A stretch of DNA of 64,000 nucleotides, from assembly GCA_027924585.1 (NCBI GenBank), contig BSBM01001719.1, positions 13,225,001 through 13,289,000 on the forward strand, given 5' to 3'. This stretch comes from Larix kaempferi. Lineage: Eukaryota > Streptophyta > Pinopsida > Pinales > Pinaceae. The first letter of the stretch is position 1; every line of letters starts with the position of its first letter. The notes beneath the pieces were generated by a model. That model made no database searches, was not told the DNA's origin, and was given only the letters and a program-made list of their open reading frames with translations. The position numbers and the translations under genes were made by a program. Of the stretch, positions 1 through 12,000 are shown one piece after another.

Positions 1-143
1 TTGGTTTCAGTTTCATTGCTATCGCTGGATGTGCACTTTATATAATCTTTACTTATTTAGATTTAGATTTAGTATGTGGAACTTGTTGCATCAGTTATCA
101 TGCCTCCAATATAGAGACTACTTTGTGTAAACCTTTTTTTTCT

Positions 144-338
144 TCAATTAGCCGAAAAAATGGTTTTACTGGTTACAAATACATTGATTTCCGCAAAATA
201 GAGTTCGTCCTTGACATCTATAAACAACCTCATCAATTCGTCACAGTCTACAGATTTCTTCTCAATGAGAATATTTTCTAACTTGTGAAGAATATCAATG
301 TGTCGTGTGATTATTGTCTTAGCCCTTTCATAGGCCAC
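144..338 (-). CDS. Probable last exon of an FtsH-like (FTSHI-type) protein, partial
   Basis: About 65 codons end in a stop at the low-coordinate side. On the minus strand the frame is preceded by a plausible splice acceptor (GGTGAGCAG, then GTGGCCTATG), so I start the exon at 338 and not at the upstream in-frame ATG. The peptide begins VAYERAKTIITRHID and continues with an amphipathic helix, then a DELMRLFID stretch. This is the look of the C-terminal helical tail of plant FtsH/FTSHI chloroplast proteases (alternating A/R/L helix, an LLEKE-like turn, D-E-F/L then LF). No catalytic domain lies in the window; it would be beyond position 338 on the minus strand or absent. Upstream exons cannot be seen within the next 300 bases. 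It could be a gene fragment or a real 3'-terminal exon. The family assignment is from memory and weak. Confidence 0.35.
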   Translation of the reverse strand: MAYERAKTIITRHIDILHKLENILIEKKSVDCDELMRLFIDVKDELYFAEINVFVTSKTIFSAN

Positions 339-659
339 CTGCTCACCAAAAATCAATCATAAGAACTTAGCTTCTATTATGTTGATTTTGTTTTCTTTTA
401 CAATGCTTTAACTTTTTGAAATCCAAAATATGACATAAACTTTAACTTAACCTGCTTCCCTAATAAAGGATTTCCACGACCCCCCTCCGAGGGATAGTTG
501 TCCAATAGCAAGTCTTTCAACCATATGCCTGGCAACATGAGAAACTTGTTGGAAGTCTTTTGAAGGGCTCCAAGAACAAATTCCCTTCCAATAAAAATTA
601 AGACCCACCCTCCAAATTTGATAAGAACATAATAGTGTATTTTTTTTTAAATTACCATA
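339..659. other. Non-coding, possible intron sequence upstream of the exon
   Basis: AT-rich sequence with no open frame of note. It would be the last intron of the minus-strand gene if the exon at 144-338 is real. I see no repeats or motifs. Confidence 0.3.
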
Positions 660-1190
660 CAGTCGTCGGATATCCGACTTCCATGCCTAAGATATCCAAC
701 GTTCTTTCCATACCACTGACGGCTAAGAACGTTGGATATCAACCATTTTCACATGGAGCGGTCGTCGGATATCCGACTTCCACACCTAAGATATCCGACG
801 TTCTTTCCATACCACAGGCTAAGAACGTCGGATATCGGCCATTTTCACAATGAACGTGCGTTGGATATCTGACTTCCATGCCTAAGATATCCAACGTTCT
901 TTCCATACCACCAATGGCTAAGAAGGTCAGATATTGGCCATTTCTACATGGAACGGTTGTCGGATATCCGACTTCATATTAAGTGCTAGTTGTTGGATAT
1001 CCGACTTCATATTAAGTGCAAGTCGTTGGATATCTGACTGCATATTAAGTGCCAGTTGTCGGATGTCTGAATTCATATTAAGTGCCAGGAGTCGGATATT
1101 TGACTGGATACTGTTGTCGGATATCCGACGGTTCGAACTACCTTCGGATATCAACCGAATTTGGACCAACATTAAAAAAATATGAAGGTT
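660..1190. repeat. Palindromic tandem repeat array, 33-bp and 99-bp periods
   Basis: The unit core is the perfect 14-bp palindrome GTCGGATATCCGAC or near variants. Its CGGATATCCG core recurs at 667, 766, 862 and 961 (spacing 99, 96, 99). From 961 it recurs every 33 bp (961, 994, 1027, 1060, 1093) with the linker TTCATATTAAGTGCCAG. The 99-bp units contain further half-palindromes (AAGATATCCAACG, GAACGTCGGATATC). Because 33 is a multiple of 3, both strands give open frames with an 11-residue repeat (LALNMKSDIQQ on minus). I regard those as by-products and not genes. The array directly abuts the truncated retrotransposon protease at about 1270. Confidence 0.85.
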
Positions 1191-1270
1191 GTCGGATGGT
1201 CGAGAGCAAGATGTAGAAAATCCGACATTTTCGCCATCGGATTTTGGGTCCAAAAAACCTAGTGTTTGGT

Positions 1271-2782
1271 CTCTGTTGCTAACTGAACCAACCATGATTT
1301 ATCAAAATTTTCTACTTTTAACTTGCAAATTTTAACTAATTTAGGTGATATGTAACTTAAAATTGCACCTGGATCAATTAAAATAGAGATAGATTTGTTT
1401 TGTATCATACCTTCGATCTCGACCATTGAAGTTTGATGGTCTGCTTGTCAGTTTTCCAGCGCTGTGTTAATCCTGGGCATTTCTCTTGCTATATCACCAA
1501 CTATAGGTTTTGCTTGCATGGTATGAATGTTGTTGATTGTCTTTCTTCTGAGTGGACAATTTGCTCTAGTATGCGGTCCATTACAGTCATAACATTTTAA
1601 AGGTGGCCTTTTCTCATTATTTCTGGCATTATTATTATTATTATTGTTATTAGGCATGTTTCTTGTTGTAATTCTGTGGTGCATTACTTTTGTAATTATT
1701 GCCTTGAAAATTTCTGTTATTAAAATTTCGCTTAGTATTTCTAGAATTCTGATTAAAACTTTTCTTTTTATGCTCAAAATTACTAGATTTGTTATTCCTC
1801 CAGCCAGATATACCTTCTCTTTTTCTGTTTTGTTCAAAACAAAAGTTAGTCTTTCTCATGGCTTCTTCAAGAGTTGTAGGATTATCGTACTCAATTCTAT
1901 CTTTTATATTGAAGGGTAGACAACTCAGAAACCTTTGTACTTTAGATTTTTCTTCCACTAAATAAGGTACATACCTTAACAGACTTAAAAATTTACTACT
2001 TAACTCTTTCATACTCATAGAACCCAATTTTAAATCATAAAATTCTTTTGCTTTCTCTTCGTAGTATTGTTCAAACATAAACTTTCTCTTAAAATATTTC
2101 TTAAATACACTCCAAGTTATGCTCTTTTCCTTAATACCTTTACTCTCTTAATATCCTGCCACCAAATGTCTGCCTTCCCAGTCAGATTGTATATAGCCAT
2201 CTTAGCTTTTAACTGATTTGAGTAATCATATATTTGGAAATATTTCTTCATGCCGAACAACCATGCTTCGGCCGCCTCCCCTTTTTCATTTTCACCGTTA
2301 AATGTTGTGGGTTATATCTTCTTAAATTCCCCTGAAATATGTTCATAAGGTTCATACTTTCTTTTCTTAGGACTGCAGTCACTGTCACTACTGTCTCGAT
2401 CATACTTATGTTTTCTTCTATAAGTTTTATCATTAGATTCTGAAGAAGAGTCACTATCATTTTTATGATATTTTACTTTCTTACCTCTATGTTGGTAGGA
2501 CATAGTTCCAGACTCATATTTTATTTTTGTTATCTTATCTTTCTCATCATTATGACATTTATTGAGTAGAATCTGGTTTAGCTCTTCTTGTGCCCTTAAA
2601 ATCCTTTCATTCTCTTTTTTTACAGTTTTTATTTCATCCTTTAAATCTTTAACTGTACGTAAAAGTTCAGATGATTGATCATTTAATTCTACATAAATTT
2701 CTTTGTTAACTTGTTCATGTTCATTATTATTACATTCACTATGATGAGATCTATCTTCAGTAGATTCTTCCGGTCCTTCCAT
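1271..2782 (-). pseudogene. Ty3/gypsy gag and start of protease, decayed ('element L')
   Basis: Read right to left. An N-terminal Ser/Asp/Lys-rich and coiled-coil segment (MEGPEESTEDRSHHSE onward, 2782-2312) is followed by the gag core (PTFNGENEKGEAAEAWLFGM, then WWQDIKRVK, then KYFKRKFMFEQYYEEKAKEF) to about 1840. Next comes an Asn-rich linker and a zinc knuckle CYDCNGPHTRANC (spacing CX2CX3HX4C, one residue short of the usual X4), then the first part of an aspartic protease. Its active site reads LIDPGAILSYIS, where D-S/T-G is more usual, followed by SWLVQLAT. The protease breaks off at the palindromic repeats near 1270, so reverse transcriptase and integrase are missing. At least one stop (near 2315) and one frameshift (near 2140) interrupt gag. 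Encoded by a Ty3/gypsy LTR retrotransposon; the particle protein would form the cytoplasmic virus-like particle. Confidence 0.8.
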
Positions 2783-2911
2783 ACCTGGAATTTAATTTCA
2801 AAAACTGTTCTGTACAGAAACAAAATTAAAACGAAAATTAGTAACTATTTTTCTGTTTTTATTTTCTATTGCACGTGTTGAGCCATATTCAGGCGTAGAG
2901 TTTGAACTCGT

Positions 2912-2923
2912 GCTCTGATACCA
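2912..2923 (-). promoter_or_regulatory. Primer-binding site, initiator tRNA-Met type (element L)
   Basis: On the minus strand this reads TGGTATCAGAGC, the complement of the 3' end of plant initiator tRNA-Met. It lies 2 nt inside the LTR end TGTTACA at 2926. It marks the start of minus-strand DNA synthesis and fixes the element's orientation. Confidence 0.85.
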
Positions 2924-2925
2924 CA

Positions 2926-5900
2926 TGTAACATCCCAAAAATTTGTAAAAATTAAAATTTTTCTAAGCTGTCTAATTGCCAATAAATGCTACACAGAAGT
3001 ATAAAGTTTCAGCATCTATGTTTACTGTTTAAATAAAAGGGACATTTAAACTCTTCATAAAATTTCATTAATTATTTAATTGTCTAATCGACAATTAAAT
3101 AGATAGTGTTGTAACACTTGAGTATATAATCGTCATTAAACGCATGTCGTAACACATTTAGTTAAATCTATAGTCCTGCATTTGAGTAGTGTAATTTTGC
3201 CTATATTATCGTCATTAACTTACGATAATTCAGCACTCCCAAGTATGTCTTTACTATCGTAATACTTTCTTTTAAGTTGTTATTTTTTGCGGCATCGTAC
3301 ATGTCCCAAGGACCTATGTCTTGGCGATGCTATAACTATAATTATAAAAGTGTCGTCTTTTAACATTAAAGTGAGATAGTAGAGTTATGAGCCTACAAGC
3401 AGTTGCGGCCACGTAATGACTCAGTTTTAACCTAGTTAAGGTTCTTTGACCTTTTTAGTTGATACTTACGATGGTCTTTATAAGCTGATAACATCTTATT
3501 AATATTTTCTGTCGTAATTGTTTTTATACTTATCGTTCCATATTAAATGTTAATCTAAGTAAGATAGGATGTAATTGACTCAATTTGTTGGCAAGTGCAT
3601 ACCGGTATTACCTGAGGCTTACTTAACTTACACTAATGCATAATACTCTTATGTGCACAGGTTACAGGTTTGATTTTAATTCTTAGCAAGGGTTTCATAA
3701 GATTACAATGTACATGAGTGTATGATATTATTATGCATATGAAGATTATGGTGTTTCCTACTTCATTACTTGATTCTATTTTAATTTCCCAAGCTTACGT
3801 AAGGTGTGGAAGACTTCCATTCTATGCAACAATGTATTTGCAAGCTTTGGAGTTGGTGCAAGCAATAGTTAACTCCACAAACATTAAAAACTTAGAGGTC
3901 AAAGGGTATTTTTACTTGGAAATAATTAAATGTTTGGGTCAAACTATAAAGAAATGGGTCTTTGGTCCACCATTCAATGCTCATATTAAAATGTTCCCAA
4001 GTTCTACGTTGAAAACTATATCAATGTGGGTTTCAGCTTGCTTGTTGGTGGTGGTAGCTCGGCATTTATGATAATCATGTGAACAAGAAATTAATGTAGC
4101 TCGGGTTTAACAAAACCCTACAACTACGCAAGGGGGTTTGGTATTTTTGCAAATGTTATGCTCATCGTGGAGGAAGGAAGGTAGAGCCTTCTCGGCTGCC
4201 AGGGTTACTAACCTCCTGAGCACTACCAGCCAGTTGGTTACAACTAGAGTTGTGGTTCTTTAATGTGGCCTTGTTGTGCGAATACAACAACTGATCAGAT
4301 TTATTCCTCGAACAGGGTTCCAATCCCGTGTTGGTAAGTTTTTAAATGAATAAGCCTTCATTGTTTACAAATACAAGCTTCCAGTTTCGTTTTAATGGCG
4401 TTTAATCTCGCCGTCTTTACATGGCAGGGACTACAGTCAAAACCTACGGTAACTGGCTTGTGCGAGAGTATGAAACTTGCCTCCAGTGGTAATGAAACCA
4501 TGGTAAGACTCGGTTTCATCCCCAGATGTCACCTCTTTCAACGAAAGGAAGGGTCGTTTGGGTTTTATGTTACTCTGCTGCAATATTGTTTGTTTTATAC
4601 AGAGAGCCGTGGGTAAAGTTAGGGTTGTAAGAGGAGATACTGGATAAAGGCCATGGTTGGGCCTTCGTCCACTTTTTTCATTGGATTTAAGGGGACAGAT
4701 TCTCTGGATAGAGAACCCTCGAGTAGTGTTATTTTGTTTGTAAAATCTTTAATGGAATAAAAAAAAGACCCGGCTCTCAGTTTGGTTCTTTGTTTTTGAC
4801 TGAAGGTAATGTAAAAGCAATGTGCCTTAATTTGACTTTTCGTCAGTTCCAGTAATGATAGATTTTGTATTATTTTACTATTGGTTTGGTATTTGAAACT
4901 ATCGTTTATATGATACAGGGTTTGAACCCTCGAGTTGTTGTGTTTCTAGATTTGTTTTGTAAATTAAGTGTTAATATTTATGCCTGGGCGAGCTCTCCAA
5001 GTGAGGCTCGAGCCCTCGGCCTCCATTTATAAATCTATGTAGTGTTGGCCCATACTGAACCCTAACCTTGGTTTTGATAATTATAAGGATGTGTGTATAA
5101 ATTATTTTGATGTAACTCGAAAATGTGGATTCAGTGTTCAATGTAATTGATTCCAATGCAACAGGCTTTGAGCCTAGCACTGTACTGAGTTTTTATTAAG
5201 CTTTTTTAAGCATTACGTTCAACATAAGAGTGAGTGCTCCAAATGGAGACTCGAACCCTGGATTCGTGTTTGAACCCTGTGTATCGTTTAAACGTAGGAA
5301 ACTGGTAGTTATTAAATGTTTTATTATTGTTAAAGAATATGGGTTCTTATTGAACCTTCGGATGAGCCTATACAAGCCTCGATCTCGAAACTTATTGTTT
5401 TCTTTTAAAAAATTTGTGTTAAATGCCAACCTGGGTGTGCCTCTTATCATGGCTCGAACCCATGGCCTAAAGCGTTATTCGTGATAAAATTATTACTGTG
5501 TTGTAAAAACTTGTAATGCCTTGAGTTCTGGGAATGCTATGCATTAACCCTACAGTCTTACGACTTAGTAGGAAGATGAAGTTTAGAGTTTACACTTAGT
5601 TACAATTGATGCGAATGCATAGTTTATATTGATTAAGGGTATTTAAATTTTTCCACTGTATATTTAAATGATTTTACAGTAATATTTGTACAGTGGTTCA
5701 ATACTTGGCATAATCGACTTATTCATTATATAATGTATTTGATTGGCATCAAAGGTTGTTATATATATATACTAGGTGGAAAATAATGTGTTAATACTGT
5801 ATGTTGATACTTTGTATTCTTAAATGGTACATTCTTGATGTATTTCCCACAGTTTACAAACCTGGTTTGTTATATAGTTCTATAGACAATATAATATATT

Positions 5901-7434
5901 TTGGATATAAAATTTGTTTATTATTTATTAAGTATAGTCAATATTCGAATGATTTACTAGTAGATAATAACTCGGTATATATTCTGTCTATAAACTATGC
6001 ATATAAAAACCTAGGGTTTTATGATTCTGTATAATATATAAAGTGGATTTTGACAATGAAATATAATCCTACAAGCATCGATTATAATACTAAGGTTTAT
6101 ATTTGAGTTCTATTTGTAAACTAATATTTCAACTTATGAGAAAAGTAGTAAATGCATAGCTAGATGCTTCAGTTTACATTCTGTAGAAACCTTAAATAAA
6201 TCTGCTATTTGTTTTATAAAAGACAAGCATAAAAATCTGTATATATATTTAAATTGACAACATGTACTGATGAGGGTAGAAAACCTAGAAATAATATAAT
6301 ATGCAGTATGGATATTATGTGCTGCAAGAGTGGTATCTCATAAAAAACTTGTTTTATTTGAAGTATAAACCTTTCTACTATTTTCAGATCATATCCTCTA
6401 AGTTAATTAAACACTTCCTGTACTAGAGTACATCGTCTACGACGAAAGGAAAAATACAGGAAGATATTTTATTCATTCATCTATATCATCTTATTCATTC
6501 ATCGAATCTATGGAAAACTAATTTATCTGATAAGAAAATAGTCATTAAATAGCTAACTGATATCCTAGAAAAATATAGGAAAACTGTGGTAACATATCAA
6601 ACAGTTTTTCAAAATAATTTAATAGTTCAGAAAAAGAAATGAAATATAACAAGTAGAACCTAATAACTTGATAGGGTGGACAAACACCCAAAGAGGCCTG
6701 TTCCTCCCAACCTTCTCCCGAAGAAGCAACCAAATCACATGCTCCCTTGGACCCCCGAGCCTGTTTATTGAACCACTAGGAAGAAGTCTCTGTGTAGAAG
6801 CAAGGCACTTAGGTTGTACTTCAACAATCAATGGAGACTTGCATACACACCTCACATATGTACTTCAACAATCAATGGAGACTTGCATACATATCCAAAA
6901 CCTATGCACTTAGCAGGAACACTATGCACTCAGCAGAAATAAGATATTCTTACTCTGCAACTCAAAACATATCTTCCCCTCATCGAATATCTTTGCAATT
7001 CCTAGCAAAACCACAAGGTAAATTTTCTCGTCAGAAAAAGTGTGAGCCTCTGCGCAAATTCAATGGCTTATAAAAGATGCCTAGGTCTTTTGGTGGTCAG
7101 TTTTCAATAAATGAGCCATAAGCTCCAGTTCCACATTCCAGGGAACTTGACCACAAAATAAGGGAGTTGTCCCATAACAACAGCTAATTACTGAGTTCAG
7201 ATGTTGCCACTTGTCAATTGCCTTCTACCCCAGATTCCATTCCTCGTAGTGGGTCATTAAACACTCTTTCAACGGTCTCTTTGGGTGAGTGTCTCCTATT
7301 TTATTTTATTAAATAATAATATTATTAATTTACAGTCATCCTTGATCACTTGGTCAAATATAAAACTTTACAATAAAAGTTAAGGTAATGTTTTTCCACA
7401 AACATAAAATGTCTCAAGTATTGGGTATGTTACA
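2926..7434 (-). repeat. Candidate very long 5' LTR of element L (about 4.5 kb)
   Basis: Next to the primer-binding site the LTR end reads (plus strand) TGTAACATCCC. The only matching inverted end I find is GGGTATGTTACA, ending at 7434, which would give an LTR with TGTAACAT...ATGTTACA termini. No second LTR copy is in the window to prove the boundary, because the element is cut off at about 1270. The interval holds no convincing gene: the open frames at 3718-4071 and 4395-4616 match nothing I know. It contains several similar phrases (GGTTTGAACCCTCGAG near 4920, GAGACTCGAACCCTGG near 5247, GGCTCGAACCCATGG near 5450). It could equally be a shorter LTR plus flanking DNA. Confidence 0.4.
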
Positions 7435-7734
7435 AGAGGTGACCCAAGAAGTGCAACAGTTCCCAATGCAAGATGGGTGTCACGATAACCGAGGCACTCT
7501 TTACTTTATATCATGAAGAATCAAGACCAAGGGGGAGACCCTAGCCAATCAATGAAGACTAGCTAACACAAAGGTTCCTAGGGAAATGTGTAAGTTAGGT
7601 TACGGAAACCAATGCGTGAGGATTTAAGTGGACCAAAGAGTTAAAGATGTGGTTGAAGAGGCTTAAGAAGTGACAAGTGTTTCAACCAATGAATGAATAA
7701 GGCCACTTATGAAGACCAAATGGATAGATCTAGC
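7435..7734. other. Anonymous non-coding DNA
   Basis: I see no gene, repeat or known element here. Confidence 0.5.
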
Positions 7735-8420
7735 ACCCTGAAAATACACAAGTGGGGCCCAGTCCTTAAAAAGTGGAGAATGGTCCAAATGGGGCCCACT
7801 TGGTCAAATTAGGGATGAGATGGCACTAAGTGGGTGAGATGAGGTAGATCTATGGATCTAAGATGAGATAGACACACCCACATATGGGATCTAGAAAAAA
7901 GGCCACTAACCCAAGGAGTGCGAATTTCCCAAGGGAGACTAGTGCCTTTAGATGGAGGGGCAAATGGAGTCCAAACTATGCCAAAATGTAGATCGGGGTA
8001 GTTAAGGCAATTATCAAGTTGTGTTTAGGATGGAATGCCCAAAGATGACCTAGATCTCCATAGATCTAAGATTCAAAATGCATCACCCAATGACCCAAGT
8101 GGGGCACAACCCTCAAAATGAGGAATGGAGCCCACAAGGCAAAAAATCAAAGAGGTGAAGCACTACGGGTAGGTAATCAAGGTGGATCTATGCAAATCAA
8201 GTGGGATCTCACCTACCCATCTCTTGGAACTATCCCCAATGGCCTTCCTCAAGGAGTGCGACTTCCCTTAGAGAGGCTAAGGTGCCTTGGAAAGTGTGTC
8301 AAATGAATCCCAATCACCACCAAACTATAGATCCGAATTGCCGTGGATGCTATAGAGGTTGGTTTTCAATATCTTCCCAAAATCCAAGCTAGATACAAGT
8401 AGATCTAGAAAAAAGTAAAA
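7735..8420. repeat. Old tandem duplication, two copies of about 340 bp
   Basis: Segments about 340 bases apart align by eye. ACAAGTGGGGCCCAG near 7748 matches CCAAGTGGGGCACAA near 8096. CAAGGAGTGCGAATTTCCC near 7914 matches CAAGGAGTGCGACTTCCC near 8252, and both are followed by GTGCCTT and CAAATG. The copies are strongly diverged, so the duplication is old. Short open frames inside (8118-8306, 8201-8392) are not convincing genes. Confidence 0.55.
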
Positions 8421-8996
8421 ATGAGGGTTTTGATTTTAATGGAGTTTGTGACCAATAGGATGGAGAATAAGCGAAATAGATACGTACCTTGTAGATCTTA
8501 CCTCATAAGCTTGCGACCTCTTAGCATACGGATGATTCTTTCCCTAGTTACAATTCCAAGCTTGATCCAAGTGTCTTCAACGAAAATCGTCCAAGCCCTA
8601 GGAGGAGAGATGTCCCATGAAACCTGTAAATCAAACTACATCAAGTTAGATTTGATCCACAAATCAATGAGATCTAAGCATGTCATGTCAAAGAAGCAAT
8701 CAATGGACAAAGCACAATTGAAAAACTCCCTCAAGATGAAGACGTCTTGCCCATGGGGGATGTGAGAAACCCCTACAATCTTCCCATCAAGCAAATCATG
8801 TGGCTAGCTTCAAGCAATTCGACCTCCCTCTCTTGATGTCGATTTCACATGAAAAGCAAACAATGTCTAGAAACAAGAGATGCAAGAACATATACAAGAG
8901 TAACTCAATCAAAGCCAAGAAGTAGATCTCCAAAATAATATTTTCATTCCAAGTTTTCCAGATCCCAAAGGTGCTTTACAATGAGGGGGTCTCCTC
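8421..8996. other. Anonymous DNA downstream of a minus-strand LTR-type promoter
   Basis: A 114-codon plus-strand open frame (8421-8765) has no recognisable domain. If the minus-strand promoter at 8997-9006 belongs to an LTR, this stretch would be its R/U5 region and leader. No primer-binding site could be recognised. Confidence 0.3.
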
Positions 8997-9006
8997 CTTA
9001 TATAGG
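8997..9006 (-). promoter_or_regulatory. LTR-type TATA box
   Basis: Minus strand CCTATATAAG, followed by GAGGAGACCCCCTCATTG and a pyrimidine-rich leader, and preceded by an AGGGTTTTGG phrase. This is the arrangement of a plant LTR promoter, and it resembles the one at 15771-15780. The LTR boundaries are not identified. Confidence 0.45.
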
Positions 9007-12000
9007 ATAATAAAGACCAAAACCCTATATCTCAAAACCACTTTTTGAAATGAGTGGTTGAGATTAAAAGATATCACAACATAATTAATGGCTAAGATGA
9101 GCCTAACATAAAATCACATGGATCACTCAAAAGAAGGGTGATGTCATCCCTCAAAAAGACTAAGGAGGGTGTCGTCATCCCTAAGAGGGGGCTAAAGTAC
9201 ATGGGCCCACCTCATATGATATGGACATGACTCAAGAAGCTCATGGTGGGGATAGGAGGCATCAATCCTTACTAGCTCATCCCCATGGCACAATAATATA
9301 AAATAATATGTCCAAATAATACAAGTGATCAAATCCTGTCCTCAAAATCTGTGAGAGACATGCAGTAAAAGGCCTCCTGTGGCCACTGTGGACCCTACTG
9401 ACTGATGCTATATGAATGGAAGATGGGGGGTTCACCCTGGAAGACCTCTGTGAAGACCAAATTCCAAAACCTTTCCTAAATTTCCCAAATCGAATTCCTC
9501 GGTGACCCTTTTATTCTATTTTTAATCCTCCTCAAAAAATGTGAAACTGCCCAAAATGACACCCAGAGTGCCTGCGTTGTCAAACTGATCCCACCAGGAT
9601 TTCTGGAAGGGGGGTATAATGGTAAAAACAAGTGGCTGTACCACCCCCTTCCCATACAAATCCCTAGGTGAAACTAGTCTCCAATGCCTCTGCTGGACAG
9701 GCTGGGGAATCATGCCCAAAACTAGTCAACAAGTGGAAAAATGCATCTATCATTGTCAGAAGTGCCAGAAACTGAAGAAAAAGTGTCTCAATGGATCCAA
9801 AAGACCCAAATCTACTAAGAATGTGTACTCATACACCATGGGTTGACCTGAAGGGTCAACTATAGGGTCCACCATACCTGGACAGTGTATAATCTAATGA
9901 TCTGGAAATAATAATAAAACTGTTGAAATGCATCAATCATCATCTGAATCATATGTCCACCATATGGAATCATCAATAAGAGTATGTGGGACCATCAATC
10001 ATCATCCATAATCATAAATGGTCCACATCATCACAGATCCCAAGAATGACCATGGTCAAACTATGTTTGACTAGGTCAAAATATAACCAAGGACAAGATT
10101 ATAACAAAGACTAAGACATGTTCCTTTAGATCATATTCACAGCTCAAATTAAAGTATAAACATCATTCAGTGGCATTTATCATGTATATATTTCAATGTT
10201 ATTTATGTCTTACTTGCACAACAACTTTAATGACAGACTCACCATTGGACATGGCCTAACTACTAGCTAAGGATGAAGGCTAAGAACAAGGCTAGGCTAA
10301 AAGGGGTGACTTGACCAAACTCAACTAACTCAACTAAATGACACTTTGGATGGGGAGAAGGGGAGCTACACTCTGTGTTGGACAAGAAAAAACAAAGGGA
10401 AGGGTTGTGCCTCACAAATGGATAAGTTGTTTAGAGAGTGTTTATTCAACTTAGGCATCATGTCTACATCAATTTGATCCAGGTTCATTAGGATCATTCA
10501 TTTCCTTTCATGGCCTTTTTGGCCTACATAACCCCTCGGATTTCACATGTGCTAAGAGGCACAACTAATTGCAGCTTGCATCCGGGGCATGTTTATACAT
10601 ATAAGGTCAGCAATAATAGATATAACTTTTGAGTAACATTTGATTTTTGGACCTTTTCTATACTCTTCGAGGAGTATTTTAGCATTTCATTTCTCTAGCC
10701 CTTTTACTCACGTGTGTTTAAAAACACATTATAGAGTTCACAGTTTCCATGGGCGTATTTATAAATATTTCCAATATAGGTAGTACATGAGCTTTCAGTT
10801 TTAGCCAACAACATCTCAAGTGACTAGGGGGAGTTCTGCACAGTGCCAAACATTGAGACAACCAACCAGAATGATTTAGGCATACAATCCAGCTCACCAA
10901 AGGCAAGTTTTGTCACCAACTCAGAGCCGAGACACAAAATAAACATGGATGCGGTCCAACACAGAGGTAGAAATAGGGAAGTCCTTAGTATCAAGAAGTC
11001 AAGAAGGCAAGTCAGAGGTGAAATTCAAATAAGGAAGGTCATGGATGAATGGAGTCAAGTGAAAATGGTGCCTAAGCTAGCAGACAAGGATGTCGAGAAA
11101 GGCCATATCTATGCTCATAGGAGGGTAATGAAACCAATGAGTTTTATCAGAAAACCCAAGTGTGCAAGTAATAGGTCCATTTTATAATTTATAACATCAT
11201 CAAGATAGTTCATTTCATTTTAAATAGTTTTTCCACATCATGAATCATATACCAAGTCAAAGCTATGAAAATGACTAAAACAACAAGATAATAATCCAAA
11301 GTCAGTAATCAGAAGTCCATAGGTCACATCTCATCAAAATAATCATCAATAATCATCTGAAACACTGCTGCAATATAATCACTGGGCACTGAACTGAAAC
11401 TGTATGGAACAAAGGGTCACATCGGTCATCAAATCCAAGCTCTCAAGGCTCAGCCTTGGTACAAGGTCTAACAAAGAATATGATACAATATACTACTATG
11501 ATCCATAAGTGATCACAAATAACAAGCTCATCATAACCAATATCTGAAAAATCCAAGCTCTGAAAAGTGCAGATATCTGCTAAGCAAGAATAGTAGCCCA
11601 ACTACTATGGTGTGATAACAGAACCCTTAAATGTGAAAGCTCTTCATTGTTCTCTGGTTTGTGGACTTTATCTTCAAGGTCTTGATTTTTTAGTTACTCA
11701 CCTTTTGATCTTTTGATTTATTCAAGCAACCTTTGATTAAGGTTCCCTAGGCTAGCACCTTCATCTTTTTTTGATAACTTATTCTCGAGATCTTGATTCT
11801 TTTGTTCCAACTTTTGAATGAACAACATTTTATCTTTTGGCTTCTTAATTTTTGCAAGTACTTTTTAATTATGATTTTTAAGGTGAGAAATTTATTTATC
11901 TTTTTCAATGATAAGGTTGTCAAATTCTCTTGTTGATTATGTGACTTTTGTTTTGGCTTTTGGCTATCTTGAAGGATCATGTATGATACATTCTTCAAAT
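9007..12000. other. Anonymous non-coding DNA with a lysine-rich minus-strand frame
   Basis: I find no gene. A minus-strand frame at 11747-11998 encodes a Lys/Asn/Gln-rich, possibly coiled-coil peptide. It loosely resembles the coiled-coil stretch found in some plant copia gag proteins, but no diagnostic motif supports this. Frames at 9522-9846 and 10718-11187 are unrecognised. Confidence 0.35.

Noticed and set aside
927-1295. Open frames on both strands with 11-residue repeats
   Set aside because: They arise from the 33-bp tandem repeat period and have no other coding evidence.
3718-4071. 117-codon plus-strand open frame
   Set aside because: No recognisable domain, lies within a candidate LTR, and composition is as in the surrounding non-coding DNA.
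4300-5470. GGTTCGAATCC-like phrases that might be tRNA genes or SINE B boxes
   Set aside because: No A box at the right distance and no cloverleaf could be drawn.
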